A DNA stretch of 64,000 bases from Opisthocomus hoazin (lineage: Eukaryota > Chordata > Aves > Opisthocomiformes > Opisthocomidae). Shown piece by piece: positions 33,501-48,500 of this stretch. A program made the translations under genes and the position numbers. A model generated the notes under the pieces. The model saw only the letters and a program-made list of their open reading frames with translations, searched no databases and had not been told where the DNA came from. The stretch lies in assembly GCF_030867145.1 (NCBI RefSeq), contig NC_134418.1, positions 7,250,802 through 7,314,801 of the forward strand, in the 5' to 3' direction. Each line of letters starts with the position of its first letter. Positions within the stretch are counted from its first letter, which is position 1.

Positions 33501-36500
33501 CTGGTCCGGAGTGCTGGCTTGCTCTGCTCTGTCTGCAGAACTGTGTGCTGCTAACCTCCAGAAGAGAAATCATAAAGACTTCTGAGTAGCACCTTATACT
33601 GCCATAGCTGTGTGTTCAACTTCAAGACTTTATCATTGTCAGGATCTGCACTAAATACTGTACAAACGCAAACCAGAAAGATAATCTTGTGCCTGGATAT
33701 CTTTTTCCTGTTAGAGCTCAATTCTCATCCTCCTGCAGTCCAGGTAATTTTTTCAAGAGAACAAAATCAGGATGTTCGTTTTCTCATGGTAGTAGATTAC
33801 AGGTGACTTTTCCACCAAGGGATGTTGGGGATCAGTGTAATTGTGATTGTTCTGTCTTGGAGTTAATTGTTGCTTTGTCTCTCACAATAACTAGAATGGG
33901 ATAACATTGTTATCCATGGGTTAATTACAAATACTTCTTTATTCATCGTCTCTGAGTATATACGAAATGACATCCTGGAACACCTCTATTTCAGTTTCCT
34001 CGTCTGTGAAGTGTAATGAGCTGTGCTGAATTTGTCTTCACTGAGAGAGACCAGAAGGGATCAGTGGCAAGTCCTACCATCTACAGTTTATTGCTGTTCG
34101 TTTCAGAGGAGGTTTTTTTTTTTTTTTTTGCTTCAAGTGATTGAGGCCACTCTAGCAAAAGGACTTGGCATCTGTCTTCATAATTTCAGTACAGTTTGGC
34201 CATAGTGTGCAGCACTGGCAATCCTAGATGGTTACTGGTCTGTTGTACTTTTTGGCTGTTGTCTCAAAGCATTTTGAAGTTAAAAATGATATGTGTACAT
34301 ATAAATGCAGCCTGTTGTATTTGCATGGAAATCCTGTTCTTGTCCAGAAACATGGAACTTGCTTTTTTGTGCTTGGGATCATGCAGAATAGAAACACAGG
34401 TTTCAGCTCTAATTCTGGAGGTTAGGCATGTCACAGTGCCTGTTGAAAGCTTTTTGACCTGGAACATGTGGCAGAGGAAGGAGATGTCAGCAGAAAAGAG
34501 GCTGGATCTGAGAGGTCATTGACAGTTGAGATGATACTGCATGACTCGGGCATTTGAATTCCTGCTGCAAGAACCTTGCCAAGTGCATTACAAATTATTA
34601 CAAAATGGTTAAATATGTTCTTCATGGTGAAAAATCACAGCCTTAATTATGCTTTTTTTCCTGTGTTTGTTTTCTTTTAAATCAAAATATCAGTAATGGC
34701 CTGTCTGATCTTTTACGGTTCGATGTGAAATAGGGTGGCAGCCTCAGATATGTTCATGGGGAATTCTTGGCCCTGTGTGGAAGTAAGAGGGATTTAGGAA
34801 TTTATCAGAAGCATCCTTTCTTCTGGCGGTCACTGGAAGTAGGTAGGTCTGAACAAAATGAAAGAGGAACCACAGAATTCTTTAAACTGAGGAGTGAAAT
34901 TTCCTTCCTTGTCACAATTTCAATGCTTTCTCTTTCTTGGCCACTGAGATGTCATTTCAGCAAGGGTAGGTGAGATCAGCCACCCCCATCCTCAGCTGGT
35001 GTAAATCCATAGTGCTACTCAGTCAGACATTGATTTAATTAAAAGACACTGCTTACATCAGTAATGAAATTCTATTTTAGAGAAACTTAGCAGATCCTTC
35101 CTCCTCCTGTTTTTCATGTATATGGGAAGCCTGAAGAGATTTATGAATGAAGAAAAAAAAAAAGGAACCATGTAATACAGATTATATGATGGTAGAAAAG
35201 GATAACTTGTATCACCTTTATCACAGGCAGGCAGAGACAGGATCTGCTCAGGTGGGCTCTTGGTTATTGATGTGTCGCCATTAGCCTCTCAGTTGGTATA
35301 TACCACATATTTGAAGGTCTGTCTGCACAGTCTGTATTATTTATTTGGTGCTGGCAGGTGGTGTGAAAGGTTCTGATATATATTGCTTTGTGTGGGCATC
35401 AACACCAGTGATGAGAAATTATGTGAAAATACAGCAATGGACCTAGCGTGGCTTGAGCTCTCTCCTGGGGCTATGGGATGAGTTTGCAGTAGATGCTTTT
35501 ATATGCTCTGAAGCTGGTAAGTGGGAAGGGCAAGCCACCTGCCATACGTGCAGAATTTGCTAAGAAATATTACCTATACGATAGGTTGGTGTAATCCCTG
35601 TGAAACAGATCTTGCAGTCTTGCCCTGCTGCTCTCCCTCGCATGAAGAGCCAAGCGGTCTCTGGCTCCCAGCTCGGCTTGGCGTCCACCACGTGCATCTC
35701 TGCTGCAGCCTTCGCGGCTCTGCTGAGGGGGCAGAACCTGTTGGTGACAGTAACTGTCAGGGGAGCATCCAGCGCAGGTGCGACATTTGCTTTGCCCTTC
35801 GTGCGAAATGTGACCGTGCTGATCACACTGCAAGGGACAACGCTGCCTGCTGCTTGGTCAGCCATGACCCAGATTTCCCTGCACAAGCACAGATGCGCTG
35901 GAAATGCTCTTAGCCCCAACGGGGAAGGTTTTCTTGCATGCACATCATGGATGTTACTAGTCCTGGTTTGGTAAGGAAGGACGTTTTACCAGACTAGAAG
36001 GTACGGAATGTGGCTAAGGGGCCTGGCCTTCGCAGCTGCCTTAGTACAGTATCTTGCCTTTGTGGGAACCTTTCCATTTCGCTGTATCAAAGCAATTCAA
36101 AGCATTAATTCAGTAAGTGTTGTGTCATCAGAATGATTTTTACTGCCATTGTACTGGTAAGGGCGCTGAGGCACAAGGAGATCAATTGATGTGTCCAATA
36201 TTCCACCGAAAACCTGTGGTAACAAGTAATATATTTCCTTCAGGCTCTTTTGATCAATAAATCAATGAAAGGGGATCTGATCAAGGGAATTGGACATTGT
36301 GTTTGTGGCTTGTTTTATGGATTTGTGATGGGTGTGGGAGGGGTAGAAAAAACCTACAGACTTAAATAGATGCTACCTGAAGCAGTCAAACAACAAAAGT
36401 CTTAAATATTCTGAATAATGACCCATTCCCTTTCAGATCCTCAGTGCTGTCCTCAGCATCACAGACAGCAGAATGCAACAGCCAGACTGCCTAATTTGGG

Positions 36501-39500
36501 CTACTAAGTCAGGCATTACACTACTTAAAATGGGTAACTTGGTCCCAGCAGGGAGATTTAGATCCAGGGTACTCAGCCTGTGGTCCACAGCTGGCTGGCA
36601 GTCCACAAAACATCAGGCAGCCCATGAAAATGTTTCGGCTCTAAACTAGAAACATGCATACAGGCAGTTGTCAGCTATGTACTAACTGATTTAATCAGGT
36701 GATACCATTTTTTACTACATTTTTTTAGTTATAAGTTTTGTAATGAGATCTACTGAATTACAGTTTTGTAAAATATGAACATTGCAACATTTTACCAATT
36801 CCATGTGACTTACTATTTGTCATCTATCCTTAAGCAACAGTGGACAATAAAAGGAACTGTATGTTTCTTTCAAAGGGTCAGGTGGTCCAGCGAGTAGGAA
36901 AAGGTGAGAAACACTCTTCCATGCTCTTATCACAGTTAACAGAGGGAGACAGGCATGCCTGAGGAGCTTCCATTAAAGGCAGTGTGTTGCACAGAGAGCT
37001 GTCTGGTCAAGAGGAAGCGCTTGGTACGGAGAAGACAAAGGAGGGCATATAATGATGCCTCCTGCTTCTTGAGCAATTGCTTCTAGGTACTAAGCAGTGC
37101 ATTTGCCTTTCTGCTTCCATGCTTTCAGCAGACAGAGGTGGTGTCTTGGGAACTTTCAGGCTAATCATAACGATAGGTGAAGAGTTGAGTGCTGCAGAAG
37201 TATTAGCAAGTTTGAATTCCTGTGGAACCTTTATGTATCAAAATTTCTTCTATGTCCTCATTAGGCAGCTAGGATCTGAGTTGAGATTTCCTGTTGTCTG
37301 ACTCTGCACTTGACTTGATCAGGGCCACTGAGCAGGTTTCAGTTGGATCTTGTGAGATAAAATGGCTCAATGGAGGGATGCATCTATGTAATTGGGCTCT
37401 TTGCAAGCAAAGTGCTTACATGGCAAAATCTCACTTAAATCACCTGTGTTCTTGAAGGTAATTACATGCTGCTTTTTGCAGAGGAAGGTGTTGCATACTT
37501 TTGTTATCACTCATGCTATTTAGATTATAAACTCTTGGGCGGGAACTGTTGTTTAGTATTTAGTATGTAAATATACATATTTAGTATTTTTGATTTTACA
37601 GCACCCTAGACAAGGGGGTTTAGTCTCTAGTTGGTTCTCCTAAGTTCCGTAGTGATGTAAAAATAAACAGTATATGAATAAATGCAACTGTGCCTGCTAG
37701 GTGAATCAGCTATGAGACTGATCCTGTGCTCCCTGATAATTTCTTTGTGATGCTATTACTGGTACAGTGTTCATGTTCTGTATTGGCATTTCACATGCGT
37801 GTAGTAAGACAAGATTCCTCCTCTGAGGAGCTCTGAGTTTAAACTGATGAAATATAGGCAAAACAGATGGTGAGCAGAGCGGCGAGAATGAACTAGAAGC
37901 GACAAAATGAAAACTGTGTTTTATCTTTCCATGTGAAAACTGTGTTTTATCTTTCTGTGACTCGTGTGCTTTGGAAGAGAAGGACTGAGAGAACAGGACA
38001 CACCTGCTCATTCTGCAGGCAGGACCCAGGAAGGCTCTCCAGACCTGTACCGGCGTGCCAGAAACATGGGTGTTACTTCCCCAGGCTTTGTACACAGAAC
38101 AACTCTGTCTTTTGATACGAAGCTCAGAGCAGGCATATCTCCTTAGTGGGGTACCCTGCTTTTGCTTTGTTGTAGACACGTTTTGCAGGATCTAGAGGGG
38201 GAGGACAAGGGATTTTAATGCGATGTGGATGGTAAAGCAGTGACCTGCAGGCTGGTAAAAGCTGCCAGATAGCCAGGAGAAGGGCAAGGATGATACTGAA
38301 GAAGGAGAGTAGCTGGTTGTACAGTAAGCAGAAATGAAGAGCGAGGATTGTGTTTCAGAAGGGACGTGCATTTATATGGAGGCAGAGGATTAGGTGTCAA
38401 GCTGGAGACTGACTCTTAGGAGCGACAGGAGGACAGCTGGGAACGCTGGCCTGGTGTCACGCTTCGTAAAGTTTGTTTCTTCAAATGCTGCCTACTTGCT
38501 TGCTGGGTCCGTTACTGCTAATGCACTAATTGCTGATAGATAAACAACTAACCAATTCCAAAGAAGGAATCAATCAACTGGTCGATACAGCTGCAGTCTC
38601 TCTTTCCCCCTTCTCTCTCATGGAACCAACAGTAATCTGCTTTCCAACATGGCAGATTTTACAAGACGACAAAACCACCATTGAAGAACTTATTTGTGAG
38701 GAGCTAGAAAGAATGCCTCTCACGTTTGGAATTTTATGCCTTTTGGGACGGGTCCCAGGGATGCCAGGCAACATGTGTAGCCTGCCTTTGAGTCTACCGA
38801 GCCGTTCAATGCTATCGGCATCAACAAACAGTTGCAGCTCCTGCTCAGGGAGCACTTCTGTTGAGTTCATACTGTTGCTTCCTTTCATTCAGCTCAGTTG
38901 AGCTAATTTATTTTATTTCTTGTTTCTAGTCTTTAAATAAGTGTTTTTAGAGGAAAGCCATAACCAGACAGACATTTCTTGCCTCATGTTTTGGAGGGAG
39001 GCTTATGACCAATAATCAGCCTTGTACGAGGGGGGAGGGAAGGACTCGTGCTGCAGATTTTGTATGAGAATACCGAGAGCCTGGATTCAGCTGTGCTGCA
39101 AACTCCCAGTGGGAAGAGGGGCAAGTTATTTATTCTTTCCTGATTTGGTACCTGTAGAATAGGCTTAGTGATAACTTCTGTCCATCTAAAGTATCGGTTT
39201 TGCTTTACATGTAATAGACCCTGATGTGGCCATGAGGCACAGTCTCTGGACTAGTATTGGAGGGGCAATGTAAGTATGAATTTTGAGCTGAAATTTCCAA
39301 GCTGGTGGTCAAACATTCAGGATTGCTCTGGGATGTTTTGTGTAGACCAGCCTCTTTTGTGGCAGAGCTCTCCTGACTGTCTGTTCCTGAGAAACACTCC
39401 TGGAGCAGTGAAACCAGGAATCGTAGATGGCATTTCATGAGGAATACCCTGCTAGGGAGGATAGATGGGAAGCACCTGGTCAAGATTAAGAGCAGAGCAA

Positions 39501-42500
39501 TCAAAGGAAGATGACCTTCTCCTGTCATCACAACATTTCACGGCTACCTTTGCCTCGATGCCTTCGGCACCAATGCCGGAGCACGCGGTGAGAGCAGCTT
39601 ACCCAGTCTGCAGGTCGCATTCAACAGCTGCAGTGAGAAGGCTGCTGTTCTGCTTCGGGCAGTTCTCACAGGGCTGCTCTGGGCCACACTCTGCCTTGGG
39701 CACTTTTGTGGACATGCAGTTCGAGACTCTGGAGCCTCATCCTGCTCATGGATGGATTCCACTTGTCCTGCTGCCTCTTTCACTGGGGATTTGGGAGAGC
39801 ATGTGTCTGCATGTCTAGCCTCAGACCTATGAGCCACCCATATTATGTGACCCACAAGAAACTATGCCATGTTAGATCAGCCTGAACAACCTCATCTGGC
39901 TCCTCAAATCTACCTGCAGAATTCATGGTGACACTTGAAGGAGAAAGATGGATGCTGGAGCTGCCCTGAGGCTAAACAGCTTTGGGTTTAGTGATGTATT
40001 TCGTGGCAAAAGATTGGATGGTTTCACTGGCCTTGTATGGCTGGAGAATGAGCTTAAGACTAATGGCTCTGTGGAAGTGAATTGATGGTCAGGGTTTAGA
40101 TTCCACTGAATGCATGTCTCTGCAAAAAAACCCCACTATCCTAGCTGGTATTTTTTGCTGGAAATCACAGCAGACAGGGCAGGGACATAGTGGACACAGG
40201 CACTGAATGAGACTTTCTGTCTTCCGGATGATCTGTCTAGGTCTGAGTTGAAGCACATTGGCAGGGCGGCTTGGAGGCTGTTTGCATCATCCCTGGCTGT
40301 TTTGCAGCTGAACAAAGGATTCCACTTTCCAGGTTTATTGTTTTCACTTTGCGTATAAGGATTTTGGTTGAAACAGAAAGATGTTGCTATTTAGAAAGAA
40401 CATTAATAATTAAATTGAGATGCTCGGGGGAATATACCCTGTAAGGCTGGATTTGTTGAATTTAAGTAGATCATAATAATTTCCATGGCAACACACTCTG
40501 CTGTCCTATATACAGAAAGGGTCTTTCTTGTAGGATCACATGCAGAGAGGAAGCTGATATTTAAAGCAGATACCTTAAAAACACAGACAATGAAATAAGA
40601 GTAAATAGTTTCCTGCATAAATGTTGTTGGAATTTTCTGATGTTTGTTGTATTGTGCTAACCTCTTTTCACAGTGTCAAACTGCAATCGGTCAAACCAAT
40701 CCCCTGCTGACTCTAATGAATTAGGGTGAAACTGTGATCTAATGATCCTTTCTCAGGTTATCTCTCTCTCATAGATATATCCGTATCTGTAGATGTATAT
40801 AGCTATAACTGTCATGAGCCTGTAACGTAGGCTACTGTGGTGATTTTGAACAGGCCTACTAGAATCCCTGTGCCTTGTTGCCTATACCTGTGTCTGTGCT
40901 TCTCATCTCCCATCTCACAGCATTGGATAAAGCTCGTTTCATCAGTATTTGGATAGCATTTTGAGGTCCTTACGTATGGTGTGTTCTGTTACAGCTGGCT
41001 GTTAGATGGGAATTTGTAATGACTTCGAGATAATTGAGTAACCACACATTCACTTGGAATATTTGGAGATTCTTCAATCCAACAGGGATTGCACCAACTC
41101 TTTTGCTCTAAGCTAGCAATCAAGTAAATGTATCATTTCATATGCTTAAAAAAGCCTTACAGGCACATGATCAGAGTTACAGAATCCTTTTGAAATGAAA
41201 AGTGATAATCCAAATAGAAAAGATGGAATTTAATAGAAAAGTTCTTGATGTAGCCTTCTAATGAAAACCCCACAGTACATGAGGGGGAAAAAAATCAATA
41301 TCTGGAATAATTGCAGCTGTTGTGTTAGTGGAAGTAGGCTAAGCGGTGCACTGCCAAATTTTAACAAGAACTGCCACAAAAATTCCTAGTGCTGGCTTGT
41401 GGTAAACCTGAAGGATCAAGGGTGGATGTTCTGCAGACAGAAGGAATAAATAGCTGGAAAATGCTGATTCAGTGCAAACCTCAATCATTTTTTCATCCTT
41501 AAGGCCAATACCAGGGCTTCACATTGTGTTAACTGGTGCAGGTCTGCTGAAGTCAGTGAGTGGTGTAAATCTATGCAGGTCGGAATCCCAAGGTTGTGTT
41601 TGTAGCCCAGAGCGGTGAGGGCCTGGTAGAAGGTGCCAGCTGGATCCGAGAAACTTGAGTATTATAGGGCCCAAATCGGCCAGTTCAAGGCAACCGAGGA
41701 CTTCTGTTCCTTATGAGCCTCAAGTTAAACTGCCCTTTGAGGGATGACAGGTTGAGGATAGAGGGCTCCCAAAGACATGATTCTGTCAGGGCAGTTACTT
41801 TATCCTTTCTTTCATTGTAGTGTTGGGAATTGCATGAGTAGATTGGCATATGGCTTTACCTGTACTTCAGCAACCAAAGCCAATCAAATGGGCCGTCCCA
41901 AAGCCCGTAATCAAGATGTCCCTGACCTCAGATCTGGAGCGCTCTGTTGAGCTTCACTATTGAGCTACTCTCTAGTAAGCGTGAATACCCACTGAAAGCT
42001 GAGGATGAAGAGCATGACCACCTTCTCTTTAGATTCAGTCGAAAGAATCCTAATGCCTTGTCGCAGACCACCCAAGCACACACATTTTAAAAGCTGCTTT
42101 AATTGTGTCAGACAGGGAGAAACTCTGTCATCTCTCATGCTTCATCCCTGTACCCTTGTGTGAAGATCTGTGACAGAGGGTGTTGCACATTGCAGCGTGC
42201 TAGCTAACCACGGCCTGCTGCCATTAGCTCTTAGATTGCATCCCTGATCCTGGCTACCTTGAATCCCTTTCAGCGCTGCTTTGCAGCCTTTCCAGAACTG
42301 CGAATCCCAAGGGCTCGCTGACAGCCATTTCCAGGCCCCAAGGGGATGTGACATATGTGACTGATGATACAGACCCTATGCATATTTCTACAGATTATTC
42401 CTAGATCACTGCAGAATGAGGCTGCATACAGCCAGAGTGAAAGATCTTGCCTGCTGTCCATGAGACAGGACATACATTTTAAGTATATAAATACTATGCC

Positions 42501-45500
42501 GGATTTTGCACGGTACTGGAAACTGAATCGGTCTGCTTTCCCGGTGGTTTGTGTATGATTTATAGTTACTCATGTAAACCCACTCTGTAAAATACACCTT
42601 TTTTTTTCCCCCTTCTAGGATTTACTTATAGATTAGCTGTTTTTCTTCTCTTTGCTATGATGTGTCCTGAGGTTTTCGCACTCAGATGTGTTATACAGCC
42701 ACTAGACTAGCTCAGCATTCTTTTTCAATTATTATTCTGCTGAGGTTTGCAGATACTTGGCTGTAACAAATCAGATCCCTGTTCAAAACACAATAGTGTT
42801 TTAGGTATATTCTTGAAACCAAGAAACCTCACTCCGGGCAGTCAGTCCCTAAATGGGTGAAGTCTGTGAAGACCCAGTTCTCAAAGCACGTTTTATACAG
42901 TTACATGTTGTGTGTGAAACAATTAACCATTTAACTTCGAAATAGCAAAGCCTTGTTTCTGGAGAGTGGCACTTGCAAAACTGTCATCCTTCTGTGTGAA
43001 TCTGCTTGCCTGGGAAGGAGAACAAGCACTGGACTGTGGCATTTAAACCAGCAGTATTACAATGAAGAAGAAGTGATGGAAATGCATACATAAGATAGCA
43101 GGCAGCGTGGGCGTTCCCGCAAAAAGTACAAGCTGCCTGCTTAAGCAGCTGCTTGCTTAGAAATCTCTGTAATGGACTTGGAAGCGCTGGCTGTCTTTCC
43201 CTTTGCTTTCCTCTGAAGTTATTTCTGTGAAGTCTCCATCTGGTTCCTAAGCCTCAGTTTATATTTCATTTTATATTTTGAGTAGCTGCCAGCTGCAAGG
43301 TATATGTGTGTAAGAGAAGGTGAGAAGGGAAAAGAGGTGAAGTCAATAAGCCAGAGAAGGAGAGGAGGCAAAGCCTTTACCGCTCTGAATTGTACAATGC
43401 ACTGGCTTTTTATCCAAGCCCGAAACAAAGAGGTATTCCGCACAGTGTAAGACTGGAGCTATGCCTGTGACACAGGCTTTGACGTGAACACATTTGTGTT
43501 TGGGGGAATGCAGAATAGAAGAGAGTGGCGTGGCTTATCCCTTTTGCTCTCCAATGCTTTCAGCCAAAGCCTGAAATTCAGAAAGATATGAGAAGTCTGG
43601 GAGAGATCAAAATTGAATGCAAATGAGAACACGACATCTTCTGTCAGCATGAAGATTGAGTATCTGTGTAGTAATGCTGCTGTCTGGAGGCATTAAAAAT
43701 ACTGGAGTCAAACCCCTTCAACTCTTCACCAAATTGTGAGACAGGATTTAAAATCCTGACTTTTACAGTATGTGCATATTTATACCTGTGCATCAGATCC
43801 TTTGATTTGTACTCTGAACCTGCAGGATATTTTTTGCTTGCGCTTTTCTGAGAAACCATTAAGTCTGAGAATTTATTTTGAACTGAGATGTTCCTATAAT
43901 CACTTCCAAGAAATCACCTGATGAGATTAAATGAACAAATGTGAGAATTGGCAGGACTGCGGTACTAAGCTGTGCTCAACAGAGTGAGATTATCAAAGTG
44001 TAATGATGGAAGTGATAAAGGCTAGGATGGAAGTACAGCCTGGAAATTGTGACTTCTGTTTCCAGATCTCACATTGACTCTGCCTGGGCTGTAACCAAGA
44101 TGCTGATTTCCAGTGGTGAAAACCACTTCATTTCCATCATGGTCAGTGGAACCTGTAGATATTTGTCATCTCTGAAAACTGCCTGTCATCTCAGGCTTCT
44201 TTAAAGATTTTTGCCCTAGGAATCTCTCTATCCAAAATCTATGATTTCCAGTCGATGTTGTGAAGCTTTCGGTATGAAGTTCTCTACTGTGAGATGCTTC
44301 AGTAGATGTCTGTCCTTGCTGTTAAGTTTTGCCTGCACTTTAAGTAATAGCTGGTGATTAAAAACTGTAATGCAGATGAATAGTAGTAGTGCTATAAAAA
44401 TTGGTGGAAGCTAAAAGAACCCCCTTTCTCTGTCCTATCTTTAGTTAAAGACCCAAAGTTCACTTACGAAAACACTGCAGGGACTGAAATCTAGAGTCCT
44501 TGGTGTAACAGAAAGAGTTTAACCTGTTAAGCTTCAAGGAGAAGCTATGGTAAGATAGGGAAACACCAGAAACTAAACAAAGAAATCAGATGTTGGTCAG
44601 GAAATACAAAACCTGGAGATACTTAATGAGATAAAATGGTTTGGGAGGAGCAGGGAAAGAATTGTCTTTTGTAGCAGAATAGTGTTCGGTTGTGAAATGA
44701 ATTGTGAGGTATGAAAGTTAAATAGATGCAAAGAAATTCCAAAGTTCAGAAGAGAAGACTTGCATTTTAAGAAACATCCCAGAGTGCTGAGGAAATGTGT
44801 CCAAATTCCAATATTTCCGTCCTGATGTGTGTGTTTGTACATGTAGACTCTTTGTTGAGCAAAGAACAAAGATATTTTAGAATCTTGTGCAATCTGCGTG
44901 AGTTATATCTGTCACATGCACCTGCAAAGTGAATTGCAAGTCAGAAATTTTTAACTTGGGCTGTGGCTCTGGGCAACGTGCAAATGTTACTGAGGGAATG
45001 GCATGAATTTTAGAGGCTGTGCAACTGCATCTCCTCCTGAGAGTTTATTAGTACACCCACACTGTATGCTGGTATGCTCCAAGCCAGAAACAGCGACAGC
45101 ATCCTGCCCAACCCGAGCAAGTTAAAGGCACAACAGATGCAGCTTTTGCATGTCAACAGTGCGTGATGAATGTCCAACACGGGGATTACTCAGCTGGGCC
45201 TATGAGAAACCAATCTGTAAAATGGGGATACAAGAACGTAACTATTTCCCAGAGGCTTGTAGGGAACTAATTGAGGATGGTAAGACTTAGGGGCGCTGAT
45301 ATTTCTGTGCCTAGGGTCCTGCTATGCACTCAGTTATAGTCCTGAAAAGCCTCTTAGAATTAGTAAGATGTCAGAGAAATCAAAGCTTCCTGAATCCTGG
45401 GGAGTGTGTTTATCCATGTTACTAACATAGGTGCACCCTTCAAAAGTGCTGAATATAACTCTTCTTAGAATCAGTTTCATTTAATCTTTCTTCATTTATC

Positions 45501-48500
45501 CTGAAAATACAATTCCCTAACTGCTAAAGGATGAATTTAGGCACTGTGGTGATTATTGCTTAAGGAAGCCCTTCAAGTAAGTTTTAGCTCAATCTAGGCG
45601 TTGCTGGACATTGCAGCCTCTAATGCTCTTAAAAATGATCATAGCATGACTATTGGCCATGTGTATGGGTAATTTCCTTTCTCTGAGAGCTTCCCAGCTC
45701 CAGCAAAAGCAAGGACGTGTCATTTTAATCTCCAGATATGTACCATGGGCTATGGTGTTTAGCATAGAAGCAAATAAGCTGATAATGACCTCCCTACTAG
45801 TGGCTTTATGTAAGAATAGATCATGCAACAGCATTACCATAAAACCATTACATTTCACAGCGATGCTGCACAGTTAATGACACAAAGGCTTACACTGTGA
45901 ATATGTGGCTGTAGAGATAAGGACAATCTAGCTGTTCTTCTTCTAGCTCACCAAAAATGGCTGAGCAAGAGAATCAAAGCAAGAAGTGTTTGTAAATATT
46001 CATTTCGTCTCCCTAACCACTGTTTTTTAAAGCTCTTTGCTAACGACAGCCCAGTCCGTGTCAAGTCCTGGAGTTAAGACAACGTGGTACTATTCTTTGC
46101 GTACTTCCCTTGGCAGTCAAGCTTTGTTTTACGGGTGACTAAGAGAGGTTTGTACTGCCGCAACAGCTCATTTGGAGCAGGCTAAAAGGAGCATTTTCAG
46201 AGTCCCACTGTAGCGTGACATCTAGTATTGGCATACCGTGACCCCAGCTCAGCTCCTCGGGGAGAGCACCACTTGCAAAGGAAAGGGTGTGATGTGGCTG
46301 AGCAAGAAGGTTCTCCAAGCAGCGAGGAAAAGGCTCCTCATTCAGGGAGGGGGTCCCTGGCTCTTCTGCATCTCTGACGATGGGAAGGGTGCAGTGCTGT
46401 TCTTCTCCAGATCTCGATACAGGATTGGTTTAGCAAGAGGGTTAGCCAGCAGATTGAGGAAAGTGGTTGTTCCCCTCTGTGTGGCAAGTGTGACACAGTG
46501 TCTGACTGGGTTAGTGTGTCCCATTTGGGTCTCCCTACTGCAAGGAGAGCACCGGCAAAGTGCAGTGAGTCCAGTGGAAGGGGCCTGGAGCACACGGTGC
46601 ACCGAGAGACGTGCGCGGGCTGAGTTTGTTCAGCCTGAACAAGAGATGGTGAAGCGGAGATCTTACTGCCGTCTTCAAAAATGTGGTGGCTTGTTACAGA
46701 GAAGATAAAACCAGGCTTTTCGTGGAGGTGCACAGTGAAAAGGTGAGAGGTAATGGATGCAAGTTGCAACAACGGAAATTCTGTTTAGATATAAAGAAAA
46801 AATTCTTCAAAGCAAGGGTAAGTAAACACTGGACCAGGGGTCCGGAGATAGAGATACTGAAAATTTGACCGAACAGGGCCTGGAGCCACCTGATTTAAAC
46901 TGAAAGTTGGTCCTGTTTTGGATTAAAGACTCACAGAGATCTCTTTCTACCTAAATTGCTCTGTGATTCTGGTCTAAAGGACACATTTCTATTTCTTCTA
47001 TTACATTCACCATTCTTTCACTTGAACAGTTTCCAGTAGCACAGTAAATTATATCTGCCACAAAGGTTTTGCTTTTCTCAGATGGGACAGTGTGGGCAAG
47101 AAAGGAGTTTACATTTTGATTTTAGTGTTGATGGGCTTTTTTAATATCTAAGCTGCTGCTTGTTGATATGGGAAAAAAATGGGCTGAAGGTTTACATCTG
47201 GCAGGGGATCAGAGCTTGCTCCTTAGGTGCTGGGTGAGTCTGGTTCCTCTGGAGTCAACCCTGGAGGAAAGTTCTCTTAATCTCCGTGAACCCTAGCGAT
47301 GAGGCTCCTTGGCTCAGAAGCCAAAGCGCTCACTGTCCCCTATGTTCTTCAGGAGAACTTCAGGGTATTATTTAGGCTCCCCTACCTGCTGTTTTTTTGT
47401 CACTTATCCTAACACTGTCATTTAGGATTATCCAATAAATGGTCATTTTTCTTCTAATTGTTTTTAATTAGAGACAAATAATTTTACTGGTAGCTGAAGC
47501 TGAATTCAGAGGTGTAGCCAGAAGCTCTGATTATTCATTAGTGATCCATGGCTTCCGTACAGAGGCTTGCTTCCGATTTCCTCTCCTTTATGTCTAGGTT
47601 AAACTGGAGGCTGGTCTGTATCAGCTTAGCTCCAGCTGGAGATCTCTCCCTCCTTGTTTATCTCAGTTGTGCCATGCATTTCATTAAGACGCTGTTATTA
47701 GCCGTATAAAATGGAAGGATTAAAAAGGATGGATGAAATGAGAAAGGACCCTGGAGGAAAGAACTCTATTAAATTCATACTAGAAATCCTTGTCAAATAC
47801 ATACGAGAAAAGACTAGAAGTCTGTCTTTTTCAAGCTGTATGACAGTGTCTCATTTTCCTTCCTTTCTTTTTTTGAAAAAATTATGCAGGTTCTTGTGAA
47901 AAAAACAGGTGCCCAGCCCCTCCTTGAATGTTGTTGTAGTATCCAGAAGAAATACCACTCTGTGTCTGTGGGCCACGAAGAGAAATGTGGTGTGCACGGC
48001 CCGTGAACTCCCTGCAATGTCGCAGCTGTTATATATGGCATGTGGCACTCTGAGACCCATACTAACGAAAGCATTAAGAGGGTCTGAATATTCTGAAATT
48101 ACCTGTAGAGTCACCTTGCCTTAGGTTTCCTACGCTCTTGCTTTAAATCTGGCATTGAAAACTGGGTACTGTTCATGTCTCTGACATGAGCTTCCTGTGC
48201 AATTTCAAGTGGATCTCACTGTCCTTATCATTTAAAATAGGGACGAAACACGGATGAAATAGAAATAATCAGAAATCAATGGAAGTGCAATTGACTTTGA
48301 TACCCGGATTGTTATATGAATACTACACTTTGAAATCCTTCTTTGAAATGTGTTACCAAAATCACAAGAGATGTTTTAGAGGTGGTGGGGTTGATTTGTT
48401 TGTTTGTTTATTTTCACTTAACTAGGAGTTAAATACCACCTCTGGAACACAGAGCTTATAACTGAGTGGGGTCCCACATGTCTTTGTGGCTGGTCCCATG

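Larger units (their letters stand above)
31019..36564 (+). other. REEP1: REEP1 intron 1, proximal part
   Basis: Mostly unique-looking sequence. It contains a possible repeat copy at 31372-31445, an A23 run at 32625-32647, a T17 run at 34113-34129 and a GC-rich patch at 35590-35930 open in several frames. No exon recognised. Confidence 0.5.
36918..46620 (+). other. REEP1: REEP1 intron 1, central part
   Basis: No exon recognised. It contains a 26-bp tandem duplication (37908-37959), a MIR-like fragment (39060-39180), a possible MIR tail near 45205-45300 and simple AT/TC tracts near 40765-40805. Confidence 0.5.
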
